A DNA stretch of 55,728 nucleotides, taken from the IMG/VR virus record IMGVR_UViG_3300030117_004086, positions 1 to 55,728 of that record. One strand, 5' to 3'. A program made the position numbers and the translations under genes. Of the stretch, positions 42,030 to 50,651 are shown one piece after another. Below the pieces are notes generated by a model. It was not told where the DNA came from and ran no database searches. It saw only the letters and a list, made by a program, of their open reading frames with translations. Source of the DNA: a virus. Position 1 is the stretch's first letter; the number at the start of each line of letters is the position of its first letter.

Positions 42030-43789
42030 AGAAACAGTATTGTAATATCAAAATTGATACAGATCGAGATCAAAACTTCACAGAACAAGCACAAAAATTA
42101 CTAAAAGATTATTACTGTCTAAAAGATGAACCATCACCACAATACGCACTTGCAAGGGCATCTAACGCATATTGTTATGGTGATAAAAAACTTGCCCAAA
42201 GAATATATGATTATGCAAGTCAAGGTTGGTTTATGTTTGCATCACCTGTCTTATCAAACGCACCACTGCCAGGCAAAAAAGCAAAGGCATTACCAATATC
42301 ATGTTTCTTAACATACGTGCCAGATTCACTAGAGGGATTGATTGATCACACATCAGAGTTAAGATGGTTATCAGTGAAAGGTGGAGGAGTCGGAGGTCAC
42401 TGGTCAAATGTTCGTTCAGTTTCAGATGTTGCACCTGGCCCTATTCCATTTCTACACACTGTTGACGCTGATATGATTGCATATAGACAAGGCAAAACAA
42501 GAAAAGGAAGTTATGCAGCTTATATTGATGTATCACACCCAGACATCATGGAGTTTCTGACACTTCGTATACCGACAGGTGACATAGGTCGTAAAACTTT
42601 AAATTTACATAACGCAGTAAATGTTACAGATAAATTTATGAACGCTGTAAAAAAAGATTTAGATTGGCATTTGATAGATCCAAATGATGATACTATCAGA
42701 GAGACTATGAAAGCAAGAAAATTATGGGAACAAATTTTAGAAGTAAGATTTAGAACTGGCGAACCTTATGTGAACTTTATTGATACTGCAAATAAACACA
42801 TGCCAGAATCACTAAAAGAAAAAGGATTAAAAATACATGGATCTAATTTATGTAATGAGATACACTTACCTACAAATGAAGAAAGAACTGCTGTCTGTTG
42901 TTTGTCATCACTTAACTTAGAAAAATATGATGAATTTAAAGACACTACAATTGTTAGAGACTTGATAACATTTTTGGATAATGTATTACAATTTTTTGTT
43001 GACAATGCAGGTGATGAAATAAGTCGTGCAAGATATTCTGCACAACAAGAAAGAAGTTTAGGTCTAGGTGCGATGGGTTATCACTCTTACTTACAAAAAC
43101 ATATGATACCATTTGAAAAGTCTGGTCGTATTAATAAACAAATTTTTTCATGGATGAGAAGTGAAGCAGATGCACAGACATTAATACTTGGAAAAGAAAA
43201 AGGTGAAGCACCTGATATGAAGGGAACTGGCAGACGCAATGCTCACTGTCTTGCGATAGCACCTAATGCTAATTCGTCAATGATCGTAGGAACATCACCT
43301 TCAATTGAACCTAATAAGGCAAATGCATACACACATAGAACTAGAGCAGGTTCACACTTAATAAAAAATAAGTATCTTGAAAAAATACTTATAGAAAATA
43401 AAATGAACACACCTGAAGTTTGGACTGGTATAGTTACAAATAATGGATCAGTGGATCATCTAGAGTTTTTAGATGATGAACAAAAAGAAGTTTTTAAAAC
43501 TGCTGTTGAGTTAGATCAAATGAGATTGGTTGAACTTGGAGGTCAAAGACAAGTATATCTTGATCAAGGTCAATCACTTAATTTATTCTTTCCAGCAGGA
43601 GCATCAAAAAAATATGTTCAGTCAGTACACATGAGAGCATGGGAGACTGAATGTAAAGGACTTTACTATTTGAGGACAGAGGTTTCTAAACGAGCAGAAA
43701 ACATTGCTCAAAAAGTAGTATTAGATAAATTAAAAGACTATTCAGACATTAAAAAAGAGGAAGAAGAATGTCTGGCTTGTCAAGCATAG
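42026..43789 (+). CDS. nrdA: Ribonucleotide reductase class I alpha subunit, NrdA (short form)
   Basis: 587 residues, shorter than T4 NrdA (754). It begins at the catalytic barrel, with no ATP-cone domain, so ATP/dATP overall activity control should be missing. Landmarks: ISCFLT near 92, NLCNEIHLP with the active-site Cys, CCLSSLNL, and APNANSS. The C-terminal CLACQ holds the CxxC that passes electrons from glutaredoxin. It reduces ribonucleotides to deoxyribonucleotides for phage DNA. It is followed 10 nt later by a glutaredoxin-NrdB fusion. Confidence 0.93.
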   Translation: MKKQYCNIKIDTDRDQNFTEQAQKLLKDYYCLKDEPSPQYALARASNAYCYGDKKLAQRIYDYASQGWFMFASPVLSNAPLPGKKAKALPISCFLTYVPDSLEGLIDHTSELRWLSVKGGGVGGHWSNVRSVSDVAPGPIPFLHTVDADMIAYRQGKTRKGSYAAYIDVSHPDIMEFLTLRIPTGDIGRKTLNLHNAVNVTDKFMNAVKKDLDWHLIDPNDDTIRETMKARKLWEQILEVRFRTGEPYVNFIDTANKHMPESLKEKGLKIHGSNLCNEIHLPTNEERTAVCCLSSLNLEKYDEFKDTTIVRDLITFLDNVLQFFVDNAGDEISRARYSAQQERSLGLGAMGYHSYLQKHMIPFEKSGRINKQIFSWMRSEADAQTLILGKEKGEAPDMKGTGRRNAHCLAIAPNANSSMIVGTSPSIEPNKANAYTHRTRAGSHLIKNKYLEKILIENKMNTPEVWTGIVTNNGSVDHLEFLDDEQKEVFKTAVELDQMRLVELGGQRQVYLDQGQSLNLFFPAGASKKYVQSVHMRAWETECKGLYYLRTEVSKRAENIAQKVVLDKLKDYSDIKKEEEECLACQA

Positions 43790-43798
43790 GAGAAAAAA

Positions 43799-45127
43799 AT
43801 GGACGTACAAATCTACTCAAAACCAGACTGTGGTTATTGTTTGAATGCCAAAAACTGGTTTAAAGAACATGGTATTGATTATATTGAACACTCATTAATT
43901 AATGAAGATGATCAAATGGAGTTTATTCAAAGAGTAAACAATGTTGAAGAAAAGTTAGGTAATAAAATGGATAAGTTAACATCTGTTCCACAAATATTTG
44001 TTAATGGTGAAAGAATAGGTGGATACGCACAATTACTTGAAAATGCTGAAAAGATTCTTAAAAAAAGAGGTGGAGGTCTTTACAAGTTTAGTGAGACATA
44101 CAAACCATTTTACTACCCTTGGGCTGTTGATTTCGTGACAAAACATGAGAAGGTTCATTGGATTGAAGATGAAGTAGATTTATCTGAAGATGTGACAGAT
44201 TGGAAAGGTGGTAAAATGACAGACATTGAAAAAGAATATGTCACACATGTTCTTAGACTTTTCACTCAATCTGATGTCGCAGTTGGTCAAAATTATTATG
44301 ATCAGTTTCTTCCTAAATTTAAAAATAACGAAATAAGAAATATGTTAGGTTCTTTTGCATCTAGAGAGGGAATACATCAAAGAGCATATGCATTATTAAA
44401 CGAGACACTTGGATTACCAGATGAAGAGTTTCATGCATTCTTAGAGTATCAAGAGATGGCAGATAAAGTTGACTTTATGATGAACTCAAACGTAAGCACA
44501 AAAAAAGGTATGGCTCTGGCACTTGCTAAATCTGTGTTTAATGAGGGTATATCACTGTTCGCATCGTTTGTGATGTTGTTGAACTTTCAAAGATTTGGAA
44601 AGATGAAAGGATCTGGTAAGATCGTTGAATGGTCAGTCAGAGATGAATCAATGCATGTTGAAGGGATTGCTCATTTATTCAGAGCATTCTGTGCTGAGAA
44701 TGCAACGATTGTTGACAATCAACTTAAAAAAGAAATATATGAAATGTCTAAAAAGGTTGTAGAACTTGAGGACAAATTTATTGATCTTGCATACGGCATG
44801 GGTGAACCTGAAGGATTATCTAAAGAGGATGTCAAACAATATATCAGATATATTGCAGACAGACGATTATTACAACTTGGTTTGAAGACAAACTTTAAAG
44901 TTAAAGAGAATCCAATACCATGGTTAGAATGGATTCTAAACGCAGCCGATCATACAAACTTTTTCGAGAATCGTGTAACTGAATATGAAGTTGCAGGTTT
45001 GACAGGTGATTGGCAAGTTGCTTATGAAGACCCAGAAGCACATTTAAATTGTGATCATGATGAAGGTACTTGTGTTATAGAGGACACTAAAAAAGAACAA
45101 GCAATGGCACAAGGAAACTTATTTTAA
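43799..45127 (+). CDS. nrdB: Glutaredoxin-NrdB fusion protein
   Basis: 442 residues. Residues 1-85 are a glutaredoxin (C11-G-Y-C14, SVPQIFVNGERIGGYAQL). A short Lys/Gly linker leads to the R2 subunit, with the metal and radical site EGIHQRAY (E-x2-H-x3-Y, the radical Tyr present), FNEGISLF and WSVRDESMH. It is therefore a class Ia-type small subunit with its electron donor attached. The usual R2 subunit is about 340-390 residues, and the extra length is accounted for by the Grx domain. A separate glutaredoxin is encoded at 54044. Confidence 0.95.
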   Translation: MDVQIYSKPDCGYCLNAKNWFKEHGIDYIEHSLINEDDQMEFIQRVNNVEEKLGNKMDKLTSVPQIFVNGERIGGYAQLLENAEKILKKRGGGLYKFSETYKPFYYPWAVDFVTKHEKVHWIEDEVDLSEDVTDWKGGKMTDIEKEYVTHVLRLFTQSDVAVGQNYYDQFLPKFKNNEIRNMLGSFASREGIHQRAYALLNETLGLPDEEFHAFLEYQEMADKVDFMMNSNVSTKKGMALALAKSVFNEGISLFASFVMLLNFQRFGKMKGSGKIVEWSVRDESMHVEGIAHLFRAFCAENATIVDNQLKKEIYEMSKKVVELEDKFIDLAYGMGEPEGLSKEDVKQYIRYIADRRLLQLGLKTNFKVKENPIPWLEWILNAADHTNFFENRVTEYEVAGLTGDWQVAYEDPEAHLNCDHDEGTCVIEDTKKEQAMAQGNLF

Positions 45128-45282
45128 TGAGAAAAAAAATGTTATGTGAGGAGTGTGAGGCATCATACGAGATCAAACATGACATGGATACAGACTATTT
45201 TGTGATTGAGCACTGCCCATTTTGCGGTGCTCATCAAGAGTCTGATGAATATGTTTCGTATGAAGAGGAATATGATGAATGA
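45127..45282 (+). CDS. 51-residue zinc-ribbon protein
   Basis: A short frame whose ATG overlaps the nrdB stop by one base and whose stop overlaps the next start by 4 nt. C7-x2-C10 and C30-x2-C33 (CPFC) form a zinc ribbon; the tail is very acidic (EEEYDE). It is probably a small nucleic-acid or protein-binding factor. Confidence 0.75.
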   Translation: MRKKMLCEECEASYEIKHDMDTDYFVIEHCPFCGAHQESDEYVSYEEEYDE

Positions 45283-45638
45283 AAACACAATCGGCCAAAG
45301 CAAAAGGTCGTAGATTACAACAATGGTTTCGTGATTTACTGATTGAAAAATTAAACATACACACTGAAGATATTGAGTCAAGAAGTATGGGAGCAGGTGG
45401 TGAGGATTTGATCATGTCAAGATCTGCAAGACATCATTTTCCATATAGTATTGAATGTAAAAATGTTGAAAAGTTAAATGTATGGGAGGCATACAAACAA
45501 GCAAAAGAAAACTCTAAAGACTATGAACCTATTGTTGTTATGAAAAAAAATAATCACAGACCTTTAGTTGTTGTTGATGCTGAACATTTTGTAAAAATAT
45601 ATGAAGATTGGACGCATGACGTTTTAAATGATGAATGA
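45279..45638 (+). CDS. PD-(D/E)xK-type endonuclease (resolvase-like)
   Basis: 119 residues. The core pattern is GAGGEDLIMS (Asp) and then YSIECKN (E-x-K), with a helix carrying GRRLQQWFRDLL before it. This fits small phage PD-(D/E)xK nucleases, including Holliday-junction resolvase-like proteins. It would cut branched DNA or degrade host DNA. It overlaps the zinc-ribbon gene. Confidence 0.75.
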   Translation: MKTQSAKAKGRRLQQWFRDLLIEKLNIHTEDIESRSMGAGGEDLIMSRSARHHFPYSIECKNVEKLNVWEAYKQAKENSKDYEPIVVMKKNNHRPLVVVDAEHFVKIYEDWTHDVLNDE

Positions 45639-45792
45639 TAAATTAGATAAGATTGAAAAGAGACTAGATAATCTAGAAAAAAAAATAGATCATCTAACAA
45701 AAACTCTTGACAAACATATAAAGTTTATAGATAATACTTATGAAGGATTACGTAATCCTATTGATAGTGTGAAAAGGTGGTTAAGTAAGTGA
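45628..45792 (+). CDS. 54-residue coiled-coil protein
   Basis: Two adjacent ATGs at 45628; the frame overlaps the nuclease gene by 11 nt and ends in a GTGA overlap with the next gene. Heptad repeats (KIEKRLDNLEKKIDHL) cover residues 6-35. A TTGACA/GATAAT pair (45707-45735) lies inside it and might serve the downstream genes. Confidence 0.68.
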   Translation: MMNDKLDKIEKRLDNLEKKIDHLTKTLDKHIKFIDNTYEGLRNPIDSVKRWLSK

Positions 45793-46337
45793 CAATAGAA
45801 CAATACAAATTATATCATAAATTAGACGGAAAGTATGGTGATGGCCAGATGATCCTTTCTTATTATAATCAAATTAAAGGTCTGATTGATGATACAAAAT
45901 CACAGTCATTATTAGACTTTGGTTGTGGAAAAGCAAAAATCTATAAAAGAGTAAATCTTGCAGAAAAGTTTGGAATGATGCCAGACTTATATGACCCTGC
46001 GATTGAAGAATACTCTGAACTTCCAAATAAACAATATGATGGTGTTTTTTGTTGTGATGTCATGGAACACATACCGGAAAATGAAGTACCTGGTGTTATT
46101 GAACAAATTTATGAAAGAGCAAACAAGTTTGTTTTCTTTGCAATCGCTACCGACCCTGCGATGGCAGTTCTACCTAATGGGGAAAATGCTCATTGTACCA
46201 CTAAACCAATACAGTGGTGGGAAGAGATAATTAATAAAAATGCACCTAAAAAGGTTTATTCACACGTGTTGTTAACAGGAAAGTTTGAAAACTATTCTAT
46301 ATTAAATGAGGAGTTATATCTTGAATCATTATTCTAA
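45789..46337 (+). CDS. Class I SAM-dependent methyltransferase
   Basis: 182 residues from a GTG. SLLDFGCGKAKIYKR at about 40-54 is SAM motif I, and VFCCDVMEHIPENEV gives the post-motif II acidic strand of small-molecule methyltransferases. No DNA-methyltransferase motif (DPPY or PC) is seen, so a sugar or small molecule is more likely. It starts a three-gene group with a deacetylase and a glycosyltransferase. Confidence 0.8.
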   Translation: MTIEQYKLYHKLDGKYGDGQMILSYYNQIKGLIDDTKSQSLLDFGCGKAKIYKRVNLAEKFGMMPDLYDPAIEEYSELPNKQYDGVFCCDVMEHIPENEVPGVIEQIYERANKFVFFAIATDPAMAVLPNGENAHCTTKPIQWWEEIINKNAPKKVYSHVLLTGKFENYSILNEELYLESLF

Positions 46338-46911
46338 AGTGCTTATATTATCTGCCCACCCAGATGATTTAGAAATATCATGTGGTGGAACAGTCGCAAA
46401 GTTTGTAGATGAAGGAACTAAAGTAGATAACATTATTTTATGTTCAAACGTAAAACATAAAAAATATGTTGCATCATCATCAAAAATTTTAGGATATAGT
46501 CCAATATTTTTAAATCATAGGGATGAATCTCCGACAAGTAACGTCATCTCAGAGATAGAAAAAAAAGTTGACGTAGAATCATATGATTTAATAATTACAC
46601 ATTGGAGTGAAGATTGGCACCAAGATCACAGATTTTGTCATGAATTAGGTAATTCATTAAGAAGAAAACAACAACTTGACGTATGGTATATGAACGCATA
46701 TCCCTATTGTCAAAAATATAAAAGTTTTGAAGCAAACTTATTTGTAGATATTACAAGATACAAATATAAGAAACTAGACGCAATATCACTATATGATAAT
46801 GTGCCAGATGAATATTACATAGGGATCGATAGTATGTCTAGATATCGAGGATCATTTGTTCATGTAAAACATGCTGAGGTATTTAAAGTTGATACACTAT
46901 TGTATTGTTAA
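46321..46911 (+). CDS. LmbE/PIG-L family N-acetylglucosaminyl deacetylase-like enzyme
   Basis: About 196 residues from the TTG at 46321, chosen for GAGGAG at 46308-46313; an ATG at 46306 is the alternative. SAHPDDLEISCGGT at the start is the zinc-binding AHPDDxE signature, and HWSEDWHQDHR supplies the later His pair. The family removes acetyl groups from GlcNAc-type sugars. Here it sits between a methyltransferase and a glycosyltransferase, so it may shape a surface glycan. Confidence 0.85.
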   Translation: MNHYSKVLILSAHPDDLEISCGGTVAKFVDEGTKVDNIILCSNVKHKKYVASSSKILGYSPIFLNHRDESPTSNVISEIEKKVDVESYDLIITHWSEDWHQDHRFCHELGNSLRRKQQLDVWYMNAYPYCQKYKSFEANLFVDITRYKYKKLDAISLYDNVPDEYYIGIDSMSRYRGSFVHVKHAEVFKVDTLLYC

Positions 46912-47617
46912 ATATGGTAATGAGTGTCATTATCAAAACGTTGAAGAACTACTTAAAAATATCACAGAACCTGTTCATGATAGTTGTCTTGATATAAAGT
47001 TTCATTTACTCACTGATAAACCTGTAGATATTCCATATATTAATAATATTAATTATGATAAAGATGATGTTGAAGTTCATACACATTGGAAGAAGTTACA
47101 GTTTTTTGATCCAAAATTTATTGGTGCCAGTAGAACTGATCAAACAATTGTGTCTGACTTAGATATGATATGGAATAAAAATCCAACTGAGATAGTTCAA
47201 CATCATGTAAAAAAGAAAACATTATTATCAGTAGATAGATGGTGGAAAAAAGATAGTGATGTATGTAGAATGTGTGGAACATTTTACAAATTTAATTCAC
47301 ACGATTTTAAATATATTCCAAAAGTCTATAATAAACACTATGAATATTTTAGAGAGTATTATGCTTTGCATGAAGATGCAGGTTCTACAAGAATTGTTGG
47401 AGGTGAACAAAACTTCGTACAAGAAATGATAGAACTTACAGGAACAATTGAACTTATGCCTCCAACATTTGTTATGAAATCTAATTGGCCAAAAGATAAT
47501 AAAGATTATGATTTACAAAATGTTTTCATAGAAAGATTTGAAAGTGCAACTGGTTTGAATTATTATGATTGTTGGGATTCAGCAATATTGCATATAATTA
47601 AAAGAGGAATCAACTAG
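46889..47617 (+). CDS. Glycosyltransferase-like protein (GT-A, DxD motif)
   Basis: About 242 residues from a TTG at 46889, giving MIHYCIVKYGNE; GAGG lies upstream. SDLDMIW at about 95-101 is a DxD metal site, and IVGGEQNFVQEM fits the acceptor region of GT8-like enzymes. It overlaps the deacetylase by 23 nt. Sugar and acceptor unknown. Confidence 0.72.
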   Translation: MIHYCIVKYGNECHYQNVEELLKNITEPVHDSCLDIKFHLLTDKPVDIPYINNINYDKDDVEVHTHWKKLQFFDPKFIGASRTDQTIVSDLDMIWNKNPTEIVQHHVKKKTLLSVDRWWKKDSDVCRMCGTFYKFNSHDFKYIPKVYNKHYEYFREYYALHEDAGSTRIVGGEQNFVQEMIELTGTIELMPPTFVMKSNWPKDNKDYDLQNVFIERFESATGLNYYDCWDSAILHIIKRGIN

Positions 47618-47629
47618 ATAAATATTATC

Positions 47630-47881
47630 ATGGGTATAATAGAGATACTAAATCAATATGGTTTTGCAACTTTGGCCGCAGTCGGCATGGGTTGGTTTAT
47701 ATATTTTATATACACTTATATTACCACACAAGTCAAGGTAAAACTAAATGAAATGAACAGTGTTTTGATCGGTTTGATTGATAGAATTAGAATGTTAGAC
47801 AATGATTTAATAAGATTAAGATCAAAACTAAACACTGTACTTACACTAAGAGAAGTAGAAAAACAAAATAAGGATAAATAA
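47630..47881 (+). CDS. Transmembrane coiled-coil protein, copy 1 (curli region)
   Basis: 83 residues: an N-terminal transmembrane helix (LAAVGMGWFIYFIYTYI) then a coiled coil (DRIRMLDNDLIRLRSKLNTVL). The protein at 48716 has the same layout and related sequence (LD-x-RVKNMNNDMIKLD), so they are paralogues. It precedes the secreted and CsgF-like genes. A GATAAATA late-like box sits just before it. Confidence 0.72.
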   Translation: MGIIEILNQYGFATLAAVGMGWFIYFIYTYITTQVKVKLNEMNSVLIGLIDRIRMLDNDLIRLRSKLNTVLTLREVEKQNKDK

Positions 47882-47885
47882 TTAC

Positions 47886-48257
47886 ATGAACAAATTAATT
47901 TTTATATTACTATTATTATTCAGCACATCAGCATGGGGTGCTGCGTGGAATGAAAAACCAATACTGTGTTCAAGTTATGAAGAGACATTTTCTGCGATTG
48001 AGGCAAAAGGTGAAAAGTTAGTGTGGACTGCTATTCAATTTACTAAAGTAAAGGGACCAAATAATACTTATAGAGAGCACCCAGAGATGTTAGTATCTGC
48101 CAAATATATAAATCAGTTTACAAGAACATATACATTATTAGAGTATCATCCTAAGTATCTAGTGTATTGTGTTATTAGTTGGGGAACAGACTTGTTATTA
48201 CAAGATGAACTTGATCCTAACACTTACTATAGACCAGACAGAGAGGTATTTAAATGA
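47886..48257 (+). CDS. Secreted protein upstream of CsgF (unknown)
   Basis: 123 residues with a clear signal peptide (cleavage near SAWGA, residue 18). The mature domain has two Cys (CSSYEE and LVYCVISW) that could form a disulfide. It does not match CsgE by eye, although its place in the cluster would suit an accessory curli factor. It overlaps csgF by 4 nt. Confidence 0.72.
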   Translation: MNKLIFILLLLFSTSAWGAAWNEKPILCSSYEETFSAIEAKGEKLVWTAIQFTKVKGPNNTYREHPEMLVSAKYINQFTRTYTLLEYHPKYLVYCVISWGTDLLLQDELDPNTYYRPDREVFK

Positions 48258-48715
48258 GAATAATATTAACACTTTTATTTCTATCTAGTTCAGTGTTTGC
48301 TGAAACATTAGTTCATGAATTTCATAATCCGTCATTTAGTGGTATAGGATACTCACAACATGTTTTGTCAGTTGATCAATTGCAAAATCAAAGAAAAAAA
48401 CAAGTGACTGATGACGCAAAATCAGCTGCCGCACAAGCAGAGAGAATAGAAAAAAATAAAACTGTCAATAAATTTATCACAAATGTTGAGTCAAGAATCT
48501 ATGCAAACTTATCAAAACAATTAGTTGATAATATGTTTGGAACAAGTTGTGATACTGAAACGACAACTTGTCCTACAAGTGGCACTGCAAATATTGAAGA
48601 TGCACAAATTTACTGGGTTAAAGATACAACAACTGATACAATAACTTTGACTGTAACTGCCGCAGACGGATCAGTGACTACTATAGTTGTTCCTGTAGGG
48701 GATTTTCAGTTCTAA
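48254..48715 (+). CDS. csgF: CsgF-like curli assembly protein
   Basis: 153 residues with a signal peptide (to VFA, residue 16). The mature start LVHEFHNPSFSGIGYSQHVL matches the F-x-NP-x-FGG opening of CsgF, the part that inserts in the CsgG pore. ITLTVTAADGSVTTI at the end matches the CsgF C-terminal strands. CsgF couples curlin secretion to surface nucleation. The gene lies 285 nt before csgG, with one small gene between. Confidence 0.85.
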   Translation: MRIILTLLFLSSSVFAETLVHEFHNPSFSGIGYSQHVLSVDQLQNQRKKQVTDDAKSAAAQAERIEKNKTVNKFITNVESRIYANLSKQLVDNMFGTSCDTETTTCPTSGTANIEDAQIYWVKDTTTDTITLTVTAADGSVTTIVVPVGDFQF

Positions 48716-48997
48716 ATGGACTTATTTTTTGCGATATTAGTAGAATTTGGACTACCTGTAGCAGCTGCAGTCGTTATGGGATTTTTTATATTCCTAATAT
48801 TACGATACATTCTTGAATCAGTGATAGGTCAAGTCAAAGGAATGCATGGTATAATCATGAGTTTAGATAATAGAGTAAAAAATATGAACAATGATATGAT
48901 AAAACTAGATATTCAAATATCTGATGCATTGAATTTAAGACAAGATGAAGAAAGAATCAGTAGGGCAGATGGCAAAGAAGACGCAAGGAGAGATTAA
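48716..48997 (+). CDS. Transmembrane coiled-coil protein, copy 2 (between csgF and csgG)
   Basis: 93 residues with a long hydrophobic helix (about 8-34) and a coiled coil (NRVKNMNNDMIKLDIQI), then a charged tail. Paralogue of the 47630 protein. It begins right after the csgF stop and is followed by the csgG ribosome site. It may anchor or regulate the secretion complex, but no known curli subunit has this form. Confidence 0.7.
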   Translation: MDLFFAILVEFGLPVAAAVVMGFFIFLILRYILESVIGQVKGMHGIIMSLDNRVKNMNNDMIKLDIQISDALNLRQDEERISRADGKEDARRD

Positions 48998-48999
48998 TA

Positions 49000-49941
49000 G
49001 TGTTAAAAATAATCTATATTGTACTTTTAGGAGTAATATTATCTAGTTGTGCGTCTAATTATCAAGATTTTGACACATATAAAGGTGATATGCCATTTGT
49101 TGAAGGAACACCCACACAAGAATTATTAGAAGAATTACCAGATTTAGATCAACAAAAGATAACAATCGCAGTATATAAGTTTACAGATCAAACTGGTCAA
49201 AGAAAACCTAGTTCAAAATTTTCTCAACTATCTACAGCAGTTACTCAAGGATCTGATGCATTTGTAATCAACGCACTAAGATTAGTGTCGAAAGGTGATT
49301 GGTTTCAAGTTGTAGAAAGGGCTGGACTTGATAATCTTGTAAAAGAAAGACAACTAATCAGATCAACAAGAGAACTTTATGATGGCGAGTCAACAATTGA
49401 TAACGTGTTAAAACCTTTAGTCTTTGCAGGCATAATCATTGAAGGTGGTATAGTTGGATATGATAGTAACACTGCGTCAGGTGGTATTGGTGCAAGATAT
49501 TTTGGTCTTGGTGCAAATGAACAATACAGAGTTGACCAAGTGACAGTATCTATGAGATTAATATCAGTGCAAACAGGTGAAATTATATTGACACAAAATG
49601 TTACAAAAACAATTGCAAGTTTTAGTAGCAGTGGTGACGTATTTACATTTTTAGACATGGGAACTAGGGCGCTTGAAGTAGAGGCAGGTGTGGCAATAAA
49701 TGAACCTGTAAACTATGCCATAAGGACAGCAATAGAATATGCTGTTTATCAAATGATTCTAGATGGCGAAAGAAAAGAATTATGGAAGTTCAAAATACCA
49801 CAAAACAATCAAAAAGTTGAGGAACTTCCACCATTACCTATCGAGGACTTACCTATTCCAAAAATCCATGAAGATGACATGATCCCATTCATAGAAAGCA
49901 TGGATTTAAATGAGTTCAAAGATCATCCGATACATAAATAA
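49000..49941 (+). CDS. csgG: CsgG-like curli secretion lipoprotein
   Basis: 313 residues from a GTG with AAGGAG 9 nt upstream. Signal sequence with lipobox LSSCAS (Cys about 17). The CsgG core is clear: ITIAVYKFTDQTGQRKPS, STAVTQGSDAFVINAL, WFQVVERAGLDNLVKERQLI, and VTVSMRLISVQTGEII (beta-barrel/pore region). In E. coli nine copies form the outer-membrane pore for curlin export. The C-terminal extension (about 265-313), rich in Pro and acidic residues, is longer than in CsgG of enterics. It is followed by a late-like promoter and curlin genes. Confidence 0.92.
   Translation: MLKIIYIVLLGVILSSCASNYQDFDTYKGDMPFVEGTPTQELLEELPDLDQQKITIAVYKFTDQTGQRKPSSKFSQLSTAVTQGSDAFVINALRLVSKGDWFQVVERAGLDNLVKERQLIRSTRELYDGESTIDNVLKPLVFAGIIIEGGIVGYDSNTASGGIGARYFGLGANEQYRVDQVTVSMRLISVQTGEIILTQNVTKTIASFSSSGDVFTFLDMGTRALEVEAGVAINEPVNYAIRTAIEYAVYQMILDGERKELWKFKIPQNNQKVEELPPLPIEDLPIPKIHEDDMIPFIESMDLNEFKDHPIHK
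49933..49940 (+). promoter_or_regulatory. Late-promoter-like box CATAAATA before the curlin gene
   Basis: CATAAATA at the very end of csgG, 24 nt before the curlin-like start, with GAGAGGGGCG as ribosome region between. Suggests separate late expression of the curlin. Confidence 0.5.
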
Positions 49942-49964
49942 TAATACAAGAGAGGGGCGAAGCT

Positions 49965-50651
49965 ATGTTAAAAATAACAAGTTATATAATGTTTGTTATG
50001 TACATGATTGTTCCTTTATATGCTAACGACATATATGTCACACAATCTGGTGCGAATTTAGACTTAGACATAACACAAGACGGGTCGAATAACACTGTTG
50101 GTAACTCAACAACTGCATCAACATCTACAGGTGCAACAACTGTTCTTGATATTGATCAAGTAGGTAACTCAAACGTGATCACATATCAGATCAATGGTGC
50201 GACTTATACTGGTACAATTAATCTAACAGGTAACTCAAACGATGTAGATTTAAATTGTGACAGTGCAGGCAATAATAGTTCTTGTGGAACTGTGACTGCG
50301 AACATTACTTGGACAGGTAATTCCAATGATATTGATTTAGATATTGGTGAAACAAGTGATGCGTCAAATACAACCGTAAATATTACAGGTCAATCTGGTT
50401 CTGATAGTAACGTGGTTGCAGCCACTATTGACGGAACAAGTGCCATCTTAACTTTAACAGTTAACGGTGATACAAATAATTACTTGATTGATATTGACGG
50501 AGACGGTGATGTAAATGGTCATACACTGATACATACTCACACTGGCAGTATTGCTGATGTTGATATAACACAATCAGGTGTCAATGATAACTACATTTCT
50601 TTGACAACATCAGGTGATAATGCAGACATTGATATCTCACAAACTGATTAA
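49965..50651 (+). CDS. Curlin-like amyloid repeat protein (major)
   Basis: 228 residues: signal peptide (to LYAND, about 21), then imperfect repeats of the curlin kind: VTQSGANLDLDITQDGSNN, DIDQVGNSNVI, LTGNSNDVDL, WTGNSNDIDL and DITQSGVNDNYI. The Q-x-G-x-x-N spacing is that of CsgA/CsgB. It should be the secreted substrate of the CsgG pore. It is Asp- and Thr-rich with few Lys/Arg, so very acidic. Confidence 0.83.
   Translation: MLKITSYIMFVMYMIVPLYANDIYVTQSGANLDLDITQDGSNNTVGNSTTASTSTGATTVLDIDQVGNSNVITYQINGATYTGTINLTGNSNDVDLNCDSAGNNSSCGTVTANITWTGNSNDIDLDIGETSDASNTTVNITGQSGSDSNVVAATIDGTSAILTLTVNGDTNNYLIDIDGDGDVNGHTLIHTHTGSIADVDITQSGVNDNYISLTTSGDNADIDISQTD

Noticed and set aside
45707-45735. 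TTGACA-17-GATAAT inside the 54-residue coiled-coil gene
   Set aside because: Good match by numbers, but it is within coding DNA and the downstream genes are coupled by overlap; too weak to list as a promoter.
47617-47624. GATAAATA boxes before 47630 and 47886, and AATAAATA at 26140 and 39273
   Set aside because: One mismatch to the late box in very AT-rich DNA; chance matches are expected, so they are only mentioned as context.
47886-48257. CsgE identity for the secreted protein before csgF
   Set aside because: Location and signal peptide fit, but the sequence shows no CsgE-like pattern by eye.
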